32,803 nucleotides of DNA from an uncultured Bacteroidales bacterium (GTDB taxonomy: Bacteria > Bacteroidota > Bacteroidia > Bacteroidales > FEN-979): the NCBI GenBank assembly GCA_903828645.1, contig CAIKNA010000029.1, forward strand, positions 1 through 32,803, written 5' to 3'. Of this stretch, positions 23,699 through 31,868 are shown in pieces (within the stretch, counting starts at the first letter, position 1; every line of letters begins with the position of its first letter). The notes under the pieces were generated by a model. The model was not told the DNA's origin and searched no databases. It saw nothing but the letters and a program-made list of their open reading frames with translations. Made by a program: the position numbers and the translations under genes.

Positions 23699-25641
23699 AA
23701 AAAGGCATGCTGTTGCTCCTGCAACTAGGTTTCATTACCTGTTTTTATGGTCAGTCTGTCGCTGACCTGGTTCAGAAAGCCGGCGATGCCGCCGCATATC
23801 CCAACCATGACCAGCTGATCATTTTTGACAGCACCAACGTCGATATGCAGGAAACGGGACTGACGTATATCGTCAACCATACCCTTACCAAAGTGCTGAC
23901 CAATCACGGGGCCATCGATCTGAGCGCGATCAAATATGGCTACGACCCGTTGTCGGCGTTTGTAGAGATCAGAAAAGCGGTGATTTACCGGCACGACGGC
24001 CGGATCATTGAACTTGACGTTCACAAAACACTTGATTATCCTGCCCCGGCAAGGGCGATATACTGGGGAGCCAGGGAGATTATGCTTGAAACCGGACGGC
24101 TGGAACCGGGCGATGCCGTGGAGATGGTCATGTTCCGAAAAGGGTTTACCTACGCGCTGCTCTCCCCCGGCGAGGATGACAGATATATTCCGCCGATGAA
24201 AGGCCAGTTCTATGATATCGTTGAATTTTTTGGCAACTATCCCATCAAAAATAAAGTTTACCGGGTCACCGTTCCGAAGGACAAACCGCTCCAGTATCAA
24301 TTTTATAACGGGGAGGCACAGGTCTCCTGTTGGTTTGAGAATGGCAAAATGGTCTATAACTTCAGTAAAAAAGAGATCTTCCCGATAAAAATGGAGCCCC
24401 GCATGGTGGCCATGGTCGACGTTTCACCGAAGTTGTTGGTATCAACCACCCCCGACTGGAATGCGAAATCAACCTGGTTTTATAAAGTGAACGAGGATTT
24501 TGGCAGTTTCATTCCCGGAAAAGAGATCGGCGATAAGGTAAATGAGATCCTGAAAGGCGCCCGGGATGAGATGGATTCGGTTTCCAGGCTGACCCACTGG
24601 TGTGCCGACGAAGTTCGCTATTCGGGCATTTCAATGGGCTGCGGCGAAGGGTTCACCCTGCACAAGGGGACAATGACCTTTACCGACCGGTGCGGCGTAT
24701 GCAAGGATAAAGCCGGGATGCTGATCACCATGCTGCGGGCAGCCGGATTTAATGCCTATCCTGCGATGACCATGGCCGGATCGCGTATCGACTACATCCC
24801 TGCCGATCAGTTCAACCATTGCGTAACGGTTGTCAAACTGCATGATGGAAAGTACCACCTGCTCGACCCGACCTGGGTTCCGTTTGTCCGTGAACTATGG
24901 TCGAGCGCCGAACAACAGCAGCAATACCTGATGGGTGTTCCCGAAGGCGCCGACCTGGCAACAACCCCGGTATCCGATCCTGAAAACCATTATATAAAGA
25001 TTGACGGTGTTGCCCGGCTGCAGGCAAACGGAACCCTTGCCGGCCGGATCACCGTCACGGGCGAGGGGCAGTCGGATGCTGCGATCCGCGGATTGTTCAA
25101 GAGTTCGAACAGAACAGCCTGGTATCAGAATGTTGAACGGGAATTGCTCCGGCTGTGGCCCCAGGCAAAAGTATCGCAGGTCAAATACACCGACCCGGTG
25201 GATTACCAGAAATACAACATCTGGATCGCGATCGACTATGAGATCCCTGAATTTGCCCTGGTTTCGGGTAACATGATGATGTTTACCCCGCTTTCGGCAG
25301 GGGAGATTTTCAAGCCTTACCAGGGCCAGCTTTCTTTTGAAACCGGGATGAAGGAACGCAAATATCCCTTCCGCGACCGGTGCTCCCGGAAAGTGGAGAT
25401 CAACGAATCCATCGCGCTCCCGGCACCGAATAAAATGGTTCAAATCCCTCTCTCTGTCGCAAAATCCGGGGAGGCAGCATCCTACCAGGGCTCCTATTCC
25501 GTGACCAATGGCTCCCTGATTTTTTCAGGGAAATCGGTTTTCACCAAACGGCAATATGAGCCTCAGGAGTGGCCCGAATTTAAGGCCGCCGTCGACGCCC
25601 AGAACAGGTTTGCCGAAGAGCCTGTCATCATTGAGTTATAA
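23695..25641 (+). CDS. Secreted DUF3857 / transglutaminase-like protein, intact catalytic triad
   Basis: This 648-residue protein has a signal peptide (residues 1-19, MLLLLQLGFITCFYG). A DUF3857 beta-rich domain covers about 35-250. A transglutaminase-like cysteine-protease fold spans about 280-420 with the triad C336 (GVCKDKAGML), H375 (FNHCVTVV) and D391 (LLDPTW). The remainder is a beta-rich tail. Bacterial proteins of this group are thought to be peptidases or peptide-ligating enzymes of the periplasm; the substrate is unknown. The start overlaps the stop of the REC-PAS gene. A shorter, related gene follows after 28 nt. Confidence 0.9.
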   Translation: MKKGMLLLLQLGFITCFYGQSVADLVQKAGDAAAYPNHDQLIIFDSTNVDMQETGLTYIVNHTLTKVLTNHGAIDLSAIKYGYDPLSAFVEIRKAVIYRHDGRIIELDVHKTLDYPAPARAIYWGAREIMLETGRLEPGDAVEMVMFRKGFTYALLSPGEDDRYIPPMKGQFYDIVEFFGNYPIKNKVYRVTVPKDKPLQYQFYNGEAQVSCWFENGKMVYNFSKKEIFPIKMEPRMVAMVDVSPKLLVSTTPDWNAKSTWFYKVNEDFGSFIPGKEIGDKVNEILKGARDEMDSVSRLTHWCADEVRYSGISMGCGEGFTLHKGTMTFTDRCGVCKDKAGMLITMLRAAGFNAYPAMTMAGSRIDYIPADQFNHCVTVVKLHDGKYHLLDPTWVPFVRELWSSAEQQQQYLMGVPEGADLATTPVSDPENHYIKIDGVARLQANGTLAGRITVTGEGQSDAAIRGLFKSSNRTAWYQNVERELLRLWPQAKVSQVKYTDPVDYQKYNIWIAIDYEIPEFALVSGNMMMFTPLSAGEIFKPYQGQLSFETGMKERKYPFRDRCSRKVEINESIALPAPNKMVQIPLSVAKSGEAASYQGSYSVTNGSLIFSGKSVFTKRQYEPQEWPEFKAAVDAQNRFAEEPVIIEL

Positions 25642-25669
25642 ACCAAAGTTCCTTTAGAAACCTTCAGGC

Positions 25670-27505
25670 ATGAGCGCAAAAGTTCTGATCTTTTTTCTCT
25701 TTTTCACCGCGACAATTCTATCCCCGCCAATCCAGGCCCAGGATGACAAATACGATGCATGGTACGCTTCCCTGGTTAAAGAGTATACCCTGAATCCTGA
25801 CGGAAGCATGGATTACAGGTTCATCAAGCAACAAAAATTACTGACCTACCGTGCGTTTCATAATCTTTACGGGGAGACCTTTATCACCTGCAACCCGGTT
25901 TACCAGAAATTGAAGATCAATGAAGACTACACCCTGATGGCCGACGGGAAAAAAATCGTTGCACCGCAGAATTCATTCAATGAAGTGCTGCCCGGTTTCG
26001 CTGCCAATGCCCCTGCCTATAATTCACTGCGTGAAATGGTGATCACCCACACGGCACTTGAACGCAATGCGACCGTAAACCTGGATTATGAGATCCACAC
26101 GGTTCAGGGGGCCTTTCCGGCCATGATGGGCAATGAATTGCTCGCTGAGAATGAGCCGGTGAAAAATCTTGAAATCCGGGTGCGTATTCCTGCCGGGCAG
26201 AGTCTCTTTTTTCACCTGTTCAATTTGGAACTTCAGCCTGAAAAAAGTTCAGACGGGAAATTCCAGGTCTATACCTGGAAGTTGAATGATCTTGCAGCCA
26301 TTTCTGCCGAAGAGGCGCAACAGGGGGCAAACGAACGCTATCCCCGGCTTGTTTTCAGCACTTCCGGAAAGCGTGAGGAGGTGTTTTCTTTTCTGACAGG
26401 TCAGCCTGCATTTGGTTTTGCCCTTTCGGACCAGATGAAACAGGCTGTCAACACGATTGCGACGGGTAAAAAAGATAAATTTGAAATCGCCCTGAAAATC
26501 CAGGAAATGGTGGTGAACGATTTGCGTTTGTATCCTATTCCATTGCGTTACGCGTTGTATCAATGCCGCACCCCGGAGCAAACCTGGAACAGCAATGGCG
26601 GTACCGCGGTTGAAAAAGCGGCATTGCTTGCCGCATTGCTCACCTCGGCAGGAGAGGATGCGGAGGTAGTCGGAATTGTAAGAACCGCCTTTGCCGATGA
26701 AAAAATCGCTACCCTGGCCGACATCGAAGATTTTGCCGTGAAACTGGAAAACAAGGAGCGGGGAACATGGTATATGTCGGTTACGGGGCTTAATCCTGTC
26801 AACCTGAAATCAATCCTTCCGGGCCGGTCATTCATCCCATTGAAACCAGGCGCGAAGCCGGCCATTGTCAAAACGGAGATACCAAAGCAAATGGTCAAGG
26901 TTATCGGAAATTTTATCGTTTCATCCGATCCTAAACTTACCGGTGAGATCTCGGTTTATTATGAAGGAGCCGTTTATCCGCTGGCCGGCCTTTTGCGTGA
27001 CAAAAAAAGGATGAAAAATTCGATTTCCGGCGGATTGATCGGAAACGACACCACCAACCTGAAAGTTAGCACGCTGAATACTGAAAATGGCTTTCAGACA
27101 TTCATCGCGCAAAGCGATAAGCCATTCCGGAAGGATTCGAATTACTACTTTTTCAACCTTCCTGTTTCAACGGCAGGAATAGAGAGCTGGGGAATCAAAA
27201 CCCTTTCGGCCAGGCGCGAAACACCCTATGAAATACCCTCCCTGGCCGATGAAAGTTATTCCTTTACCCTTACGCTGCCTTCCTCTTTCAGTTTGTTTAC
27301 CCCGGCAAAAAAACTCGACATCAGCAACAAGGCCGGAACCTTTGTGTGGGAGGTAAAAACCGCGGATGGAAAGGCAACCATAAAGCGGCAATTGAAATTC
27401 AGCGAACGGGTTTTCGATGTTTCTTCCTATCCCGATTTTAAGATCCTGATGGATTACTGGAACAATCCCTGGTACCGGCAGCTGATATTCGTGTCCGGGA
27501 GTTAG
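25670..27505 (+). CDS. Secreted DUF3857 / transglutaminase-like paralogue, catalytic cysteine missing
   Basis: This 611-residue protein has a signal peptide (residues 1-23, ...PPIQAQ), a DUF3857-like region, and a transglutaminase-like fold. In place of the GVCKDKAGML motif of its neighbour it has GGTAVEKAALLAALLTSAG; the catalytic cysteine position is A313. The region GTWYMSVTGLNPV occupies the place where the His/Asp strand would lie, without the expected histidine. It is therefore probably a catalytically dead paralogue serving a binding or scaffold role. The pair of active and inactive copies in tandem suggests they work as a complex. It is the last gene of the operon and ends 6 nt from the converging dnaG. 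Confidence 0.85.
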   Translation: MSAKVLIFFLFFTATILSPPIQAQDDKYDAWYASLVKEYTLNPDGSMDYRFIKQQKLLTYRAFHNLYGETFITCNPVYQKLKINEDYTLMADGKKIVAPQNSFNEVLPGFAANAPAYNSLREMVITHTALERNATVNLDYEIHTVQGAFPAMMGNELLAENEPVKNLEIRVRIPAGQSLFFHLFNLELQPEKSSDGKFQVYTWKLNDLAAISAEEAQQGANERYPRLVFSTSGKREEVFSFLTGQPAFGFALSDQMKQAVNTIATGKKDKFEIALKIQEMVVNDLRLYPIPLRYALYQCRTPEQTWNSNGGTAVEKAALLAALLTSAGEDAEVVGIVRTAFADEKIATLADIEDFAVKLENKERGTWYMSVTGLNPVNLKSILPGRSFIPLKPGAKPAIVKTEIPKQMVKVIGNFIVSSDPKLTGEISVYYEGAVYPLAGLLRDKKRMKNSISGGLIGNDTTNLKVSTLNTENGFQTFIAQSDKPFRKDSNYYFFNLPVSTAGIESWGIKTLSARRETPYEIPSLADESYSFTLTLPSSFSLFTPAKKLDISNKAGTFVWEVKTADGKATIKRQLKFSERVFDVSSYPDFKILMDYWNNPWYRQLIFVSGS

Positions 27506-27511
27506 GGGAGG

Positions 27512-29458
27512 TCAACGGGTGATGATCCGACCGAGCCCGTCCTTGTTGATCAGGATGCTCTGCTTTTTCAGTTCGTGAAAGCTCTTCATCAAAGCCCCCT
27601 GCTCTTCAGGAGATGTTACATCCATTAATTTTTTCCGGGTTTCGGTCATCATCCTGTCCAGTTTTCTTGCCTTGAAGGCATGCAGCGCAAGCATGACATG
27701 CATCTGCAACCGGGTCTCCTCGGTGGTGACCATGATGTTGTTTTTCAGCCAGTTTTCACTGAGTTCATAAGGGTTGAATACCAGGTTGACTGCCAATGAA
27801 GCAATTTCAGGATTGCTGTGGGCAAGAAACAAGGCACGGTCGGGAATTGCATCTTTTTCGACGCCTTGTGTGTATTCCTCAAAAATTGACTTGTAGAGCG
27901 GATTTTCGAAAATCATTTCATCATTGGTGATGTCGTTCACAACGTAATCGGCTATACCAACCGGAACTTCCTCTTCGTCGGCAGGGTTTAGTCTGATATG
28001 GATGACTTCCGATCCGAAAAGCAATAGCAGTCGTATGATCTCCCTCTCCTGGTATTCCGCCGAATCAAGGTCAGTATCGATCTGCGGTTCAGAAGGAATC
28101 TGTTCCGGGGGAACCACCTCCGCCTCCCTCTCCGCTTCGGGGGAACTTTTCTTCAGCTTCGCGCGCAGGATTTTATTCAGTTCGTTCATGAGCACCTGCT
28201 CGGAGATGGTCATCAGGCTGGAACATTCCTTTACATACAGCGAGCGGGAGATCCCGTCGGGAATGAGTGCGATGGTGTTGACAATTTCCTTGATCAGCGC
28301 CGCTTTCCTGATCGGATCATTTTGGGTTTCTGCGAGGAGCAGCCTGGTTTTGAACAGGATGAAGTTAACGGTATTGGCGGCAAGGAACGATTCCACCTCT
28401 GTCGGGTGGTGCTTGCGGGCAAAGGAATCGGGATCTTCGCCGTCGGGAAAAAGGACGATCTTCACATTCATCCCCTGTTCCACGATCATGTCGATGCCGC
28501 GGAACGAGGCTTTGATGCCCGCGGGGTCGCCATCGTATAAAATGGAGATGTTCGAGGTATACCGCTGGATCATGCGCACCTGGTCGTGCGTGAGGGAGGT
28601 TCCCGACGACGCTACCACGTTTTCGATGCCGGCCTGGTGCATCGATATCACATCGGTGTAACCCTCCACCAGGAGGCAGCTGTCCTTTGAAATGATGGCA
28701 TTCTTGGCAAAATAGATCCCATAGAGGGTTTTGCTTTTATTGTAGATCTCTGATTCGGGTGAATTGACATATTTGGCAAATGACTTGTCATTTCCCAGGA
28801 TGCGCCCGCCGAAACCGATCACGCGGCCGGAAGCGCTGTGGATGGGGAACATCACGCGGCCGTGAAACCGGTCGTAGAGACGGTTCTCTTTTTCGATCGA
28901 CAGGCCGGTTTTTACCAGGAACTCCTTTTTATAACCCTGCTGAATGGCATGTTCTGAGAAGGCATCCCATTTCACCGGGCTGAAACCCAGCTGGAACCTG
29001 TTCACCAGGTCGTCGCGCATGCCGCGTTCTTTGAAGTAAGTCAGCCCGATTGCCTTCCCCTCTTCCGATTCTGTCAATATTTTTGTGAAATACTGCTGCG
29101 CGAAGAGGCTGAGGTTGTAAAGACTCTCCTTTTCATTCAGCTCCTGGAGCTGTTCGGGCGTTTGTTCCTCCTCCTCGATCTCGATGTTGTATTTTCTCGC
29201 GAGGTATCTGAGAGCTTCGGGATAGGAGAAATGTTCATGCTCCATGATGAAATTGACCGAATTCCCAGCTTTTCCACAGCCAAAACACTTGTAGATCCCT
29301 TTGGCCGGGGAGACCGTGAAAGAGGGTGTTTTTTCGTTGTGGAACGGGCACAAACCGATCTGGTTGACCCCCCGCCTGCGCAGGTTCACATAATCGCCCA
29401 CCACCTCCTCAATGCGGGCGGTCTGGATGATGGTATCGATGGTATCGTGCGGGATCAT
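27512..29458 (-). CDS. dnaG: DNA primase
   Basis: This 648-residue primase makes RNA primers for DNA replication. The CHC2 zinc ribbon uses C37, H40, C58 and C61 (LCPFHNEKTPSF, YKCFGCGKAGN). The catalytic core follows at about 120-250 (YFKERGMRDD, YDRFHGRVMFPI, GFGGRIL). The TOPRIM domain at 258-345 has E265 (LVEGYTDV) and D309/D311 (YDGDPAG). The C-terminal 200 residues form the helicase-binding domain. Length and motifs are normal. The gene ends 6 nt from the converging transglutaminase-like gene and starts 38 nt after the glycosyltransferase gene. Confidence 0.96.
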   Translation of the reverse strand: MIPHDTIDTIIQTARIEEVVGDYVNLRRRGVNQIGLCPFHNEKTPSFTVSPAKGIYKCFGCGKAGNSVNFIMEHEHFSYPEALRYLARKYNIEIEEEEQTPEQLQELNEKESLYNLSLFAQQYFTKILTESEEGKAIGLTYFKERGMRDDLVNRFQLGFSPVKWDAFSEHAIQQGYKKEFLVKTGLSIEKENRLYDRFHGRVMFPIHSASGRVIGFGGRILGNDKSFAKYVNSPESEIYNKSKTLYGIYFAKNAIISKDSCLLVEGYTDVISMHQAGIENVVASSGTSLTHDQVRMIQRYTSNISILYDGDPAGIKASFRGIDMIVEQGMNVKIVLFPDGEDPDSFARKHHPTEVESFLAANTVNFILFKTRLLLAETQNDPIRKAALIKEIVNTIALIPDGISRSLYVKECSSLMTISEQVLMNELNKILRAKLKKSSPEAEREAEVVPPEQIPSEPQIDTDLDSAEYQEREIIRLLLLFGSEVIHIRLNPADEEEVPVGIADYVVNDITNDEMIFENPLYKSIFEEYTQGVEKDAIPDRALFLAHSNPEIASLAVNLVFNPYELSENWLKNNIMVTTEETRLQMHVMLALHAFKARKLDRMMTETRKKLMDVTSPEEQGALMKSFHELKKQSILINKDGLGRIITR

Positions 29459-29496
29459 GTTCCGGGATCAATATTGGCGAAATTACAACTATTTGA

Positions 29497-31353
29497 TCAT
29501 TGGATCAATGGTTGTCTGGAGGCAATATTTTTCAATTTTCCGGCAATATCGCCTTCAGTCCTGGCCCGGGTGGAATCTCCGATATTATGATATAAACGGG
29601 ATAGATTGCCATGCATCATCGAGAAATAATCAAAAATGTCGGATTCGCTCCGGTCCCTGCACAAAAAAGAGGGTCCGGCATTGGTGATTTTGCCGGGTTC
29701 ATACCCGCTGAGGAAATCCTTGATCGACCGGGCAACCTTGTCCCACTGGTGTTGCCCCAGTTGCGCCTGAATATTTTTGGTATAATGCACTGACCATATT
29801 TCGGTATAATCGTTTCGGGTAATTTTACTGACGGTCACCCCTCCTGTGGATGAAGCCCAGAAACCCAGGAGAACAAGGGCCGCCACGATCGCATAGTTCT
29901 TCCATCCTTTCCAGGATTCCAGCAGTTCAACGACGGTAAGTGCTGCAAACGGGATCAGCACCGGAACCAGGATGATGCGGTATCGCGACAATACCATGAA
30001 TGCGAGCATAGGGAACATAAATACCAGGTACATCAGGTAGAGGGGCCAGGCATCTGTTTTTTTGTACAGGCTCAGGAATATCCCGGTCAGCGCCAGGGGA
30101 GAGAGGACCAGGAAAGAAAGGAAGGTGAGGAAAAGAACGGGTATGTAATCCCGGTAGAGATAAAAATTGACATTGTTGGGAATTTCAAACCAGCTGAAGG
30201 TGGCGTGAAATTTATCCCATTCCATCGAAAGATAGCTTGCTGCCGATGGATGGGTCTTAAGCGTAGGGAGGATGGCCTTTAACAACCGTCCATCCGTTTC
30301 GCCCATGATCTCCGACAGGTGCCCTGCGTTGATGTTCCACCCGATGAAACTTTTGAAGGACTCATTGTTCATGGTCACAAAACTCAGGGCACCTGTACTG
30401 CTCAGGCTCATGGGAGATGCGCCAACCGTATAATTGCGGTAAATTACCGGTGATATCGCAACGAAAAGACCAAGAATAAGGGCAGCGGCCCAGAAGATCC
30501 CTTTCCTGAAGTTCTTCCTGTAAATAATGAAAAGGGCCATGAGGGTTCCCAACAGGAAAAACAGGAAAAACATGTGAACCATCAAAGCCAGGCCGGTTAA
30601 TATTCCCGTGAGTATCCACCAGGCAATGCTGTTTTTTTGGATGGCTGTGCCGGTAACATAGATGAGCAGGATACCGGAAAATACCGCCATGGATGAACGG
30701 AGAAGAATCATTTCATAAAAAAGCATGGGACCGAAAAACACCGCCATAAAGGCGGCAACGGTTCCGGCAAGATCGCCGAAATAACGGCGGGCCACAAGAT
30801 AGACAAGCAGGTTGGTGAATATTCCCATCAGCAGCTGGAAGATAAAGACCCACCTCACGTTTTTCCCGAAAAGGCTGTAACTTACAGCTACAAAATAGGA
30901 GTACAGGGGTTCCTGTTGAAAAGTCTGTGAACCGTACCATTGCTCCCAGAGCAGTTTGGCGGGGTTGTTCGCAAGGGTATCGCTGCCTGCCTTCGCACGG
31001 AACTGCTCCAGTTTTTCCGGGTGTGACTGGAAATAGCGGTCGGCCACCCATTGCATCCACTGGTGCCGGGGATGGCCGACCGTTTTTGAGAGCCAGTCGC
31101 CATCTGCAATTTTAACAGCACCCAGGTGAAAAAACGACATGTCGCTTTCGGGGTTGGTATGCTGGTTGATGAAAACGGTATCATTGACCTGCTGAAAATA
31201 GACCATGCGCAATGCCAGCGATACGGCGAGGATGGCTGCCATGATCCAGCGGCGCTGCTTGCGGCACCATTGTTCGAGAAGCAGTCTCAACGATCCACCT
31301 GCTTTCACAATCACCTTTTTCTGAACAGGGGTGGAGGGTGCATTTTTTTTCAT
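29497..31353 (-). CDS. GT-C-type membrane glycosyltransferase (ArnT/PMT-like)
   Basis: This 618-residue polytopic membrane protein has an N-terminal cytosolic basic region (1-36), then about 11-13 hydrophobic segments from residue 37 to 510. An extracytoplasmic loop follows the first membrane helix (NTNPESDMSFFHLGA, with acidic E/D residues as in GT-C enzymes). The C-terminus is a soluble, mostly helical tail (about 530-618). This layout matches the glycosyltransferase family 39/ArnT-like group, which moves sugars from polyprenyl phosphate to outer acceptors. The donor and acceptor are unknown, and the family assignment rests on topology and the first loop rather than a strict motif. It lies upstream of dnaG on the same strand. 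Confidence 0.75.
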   Translation of the reverse strand: MKKNAPSTPVQKKVIVKAGGSLRLLLEQWCRKQRRWIMAAILAVSLALRMVYFQQVNDTVFINQHTNPESDMSFFHLGAVKIADGDWLSKTVGHPRHQWMQWVADRYFQSHPEKLEQFRAKAGSDTLANNPAKLLWEQWYGSQTFQQEPLYSYFVAVSYSLFGKNVRWVFIFQLLMGIFTNLLVYLVARRYFGDLAGTVAAFMAVFFGPMLFYEMILLRSSMAVFSGILLIYVTGTAIQKNSIAWWILTGILTGLALMVHMFFLFFLLGTLMALFIIYRKNFRKGIFWAAALILGLFVAISPVIYRNYTVGASPMSLSSTGALSFVTMNNESFKSFIGWNINAGHLSEIMGETDGRLLKAILPTLKTHPSAASYLSMEWDKFHATFSWFEIPNNVNFYLYRDYIPVLFLTFLSFLVLSPLALTGIFLSLYKKTDAWPLYLMYLVFMFPMLAFMVLSRYRIILVPVLIPFAALTVVELLESWKGWKNYAIVAALVLLGFWASSTGGVTVSKITRNDYTEIWSVHYTKNIQAQLGQHQWDKVARSIKDFLSGYEPGKITNAGPSFLCRDRSESDIFDYFSMMHGNLSRLYHNIGDSTRARTEGDIAGKLKNIASRQPLIQ

Positions 31354-31454
31354 GAAGACGGATTAAGTCGAAATAACCAGTGTTTGATCCGGCAAAAAAG
31401 TCTTTAAAATTAGGAAGAATTATTTACCACAACATTAAGCGGCTTCAAAATGAC

Positions 31455-31462
31455 TAACTTTG
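31455..31462 (+). promoter_or_regulatory. Candidate -7 box of the cupin gene
   Basis: TAACTTTG matches TAnnTTTG, 18 nt before the cupin start codon. No TTTG lies at the ideal distance upstream. Confidence 0.3.
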
Positions 31463-31480
31463 TGTGGAATCTTAACCTTT

Positions 31481-31810
31481 ATGGCTTATACCATTTGCTC
31501 ATTGGATAACGCCCCCCGCGTTCCATTCAAATTCGACGGGCGGATCCTTTTTTCTTCCGGGCGCTACGAACTTGTCCACCTGACTCTTCAGCCCGGAGAC
31601 GGGATGGAGCCCCACACCCAGCCCATGGATGTCGTTTTCTTTGTGACCGAAGGCACCGGCACACTCGCCATCGGCAATCCGGGCAGCCATCAGGAAATGG
31701 TGGAAGTTGGTTGCGATACGGCCGTCCACCTCAAAGCCGGGATCTCCAGGGCCTGGAAAAACACCGGCGGCCAGCCCCTGGTAATCCTTGTCAATAAACT
31801 GCTCCCTTAG
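31481..31810 (+). CDS. Small single-domain cupin protein
   Basis: This 109-residue protein is a cupin_2-type beta-barrel: HLTLQPGDGMEPHTQPMDVVFFVTEGTGTL is cupin motif 1, with the usual HxH replaced by H45-T-Q47. KAGISRAWKNTGGQPLVIL is motif 2-like, with the usual histidine replaced (IPAGVPHA in others). The metal site is therefore altered or absent, and the role is uncertain. The ATG at 31481 is favoured because the resulting protein begins MAYTICSLDN just after a -7 box; the frame is open slightly further upstream. It precedes the methyltransferase by 58 nt. Confidence 0.75.
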   Translation: MAYTICSLDNAPRVPFKFDGRILFSSGRYELVHLTLQPGDGMEPHTQPMDVVFFVTEGTGTLAIGNPGSHQEMVEVGCDTAVHLKAGISRAWKNTGGQPLVILVNKLLP

Positions 31811-31868
31811 CGCTGGCAATGGAAAAAGAGTGACACAACTGCGGATCAACAGACCTAAATCATCATAA

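Noticed and set aside
29494-29509. Inverted repeat TTGATC-ATTG-GATCAA at the end of the glycosyltransferase gene
   Set aside because: Short stem without a T-run, so not a convincing terminator; possible dnaG regulatory site but no further support.
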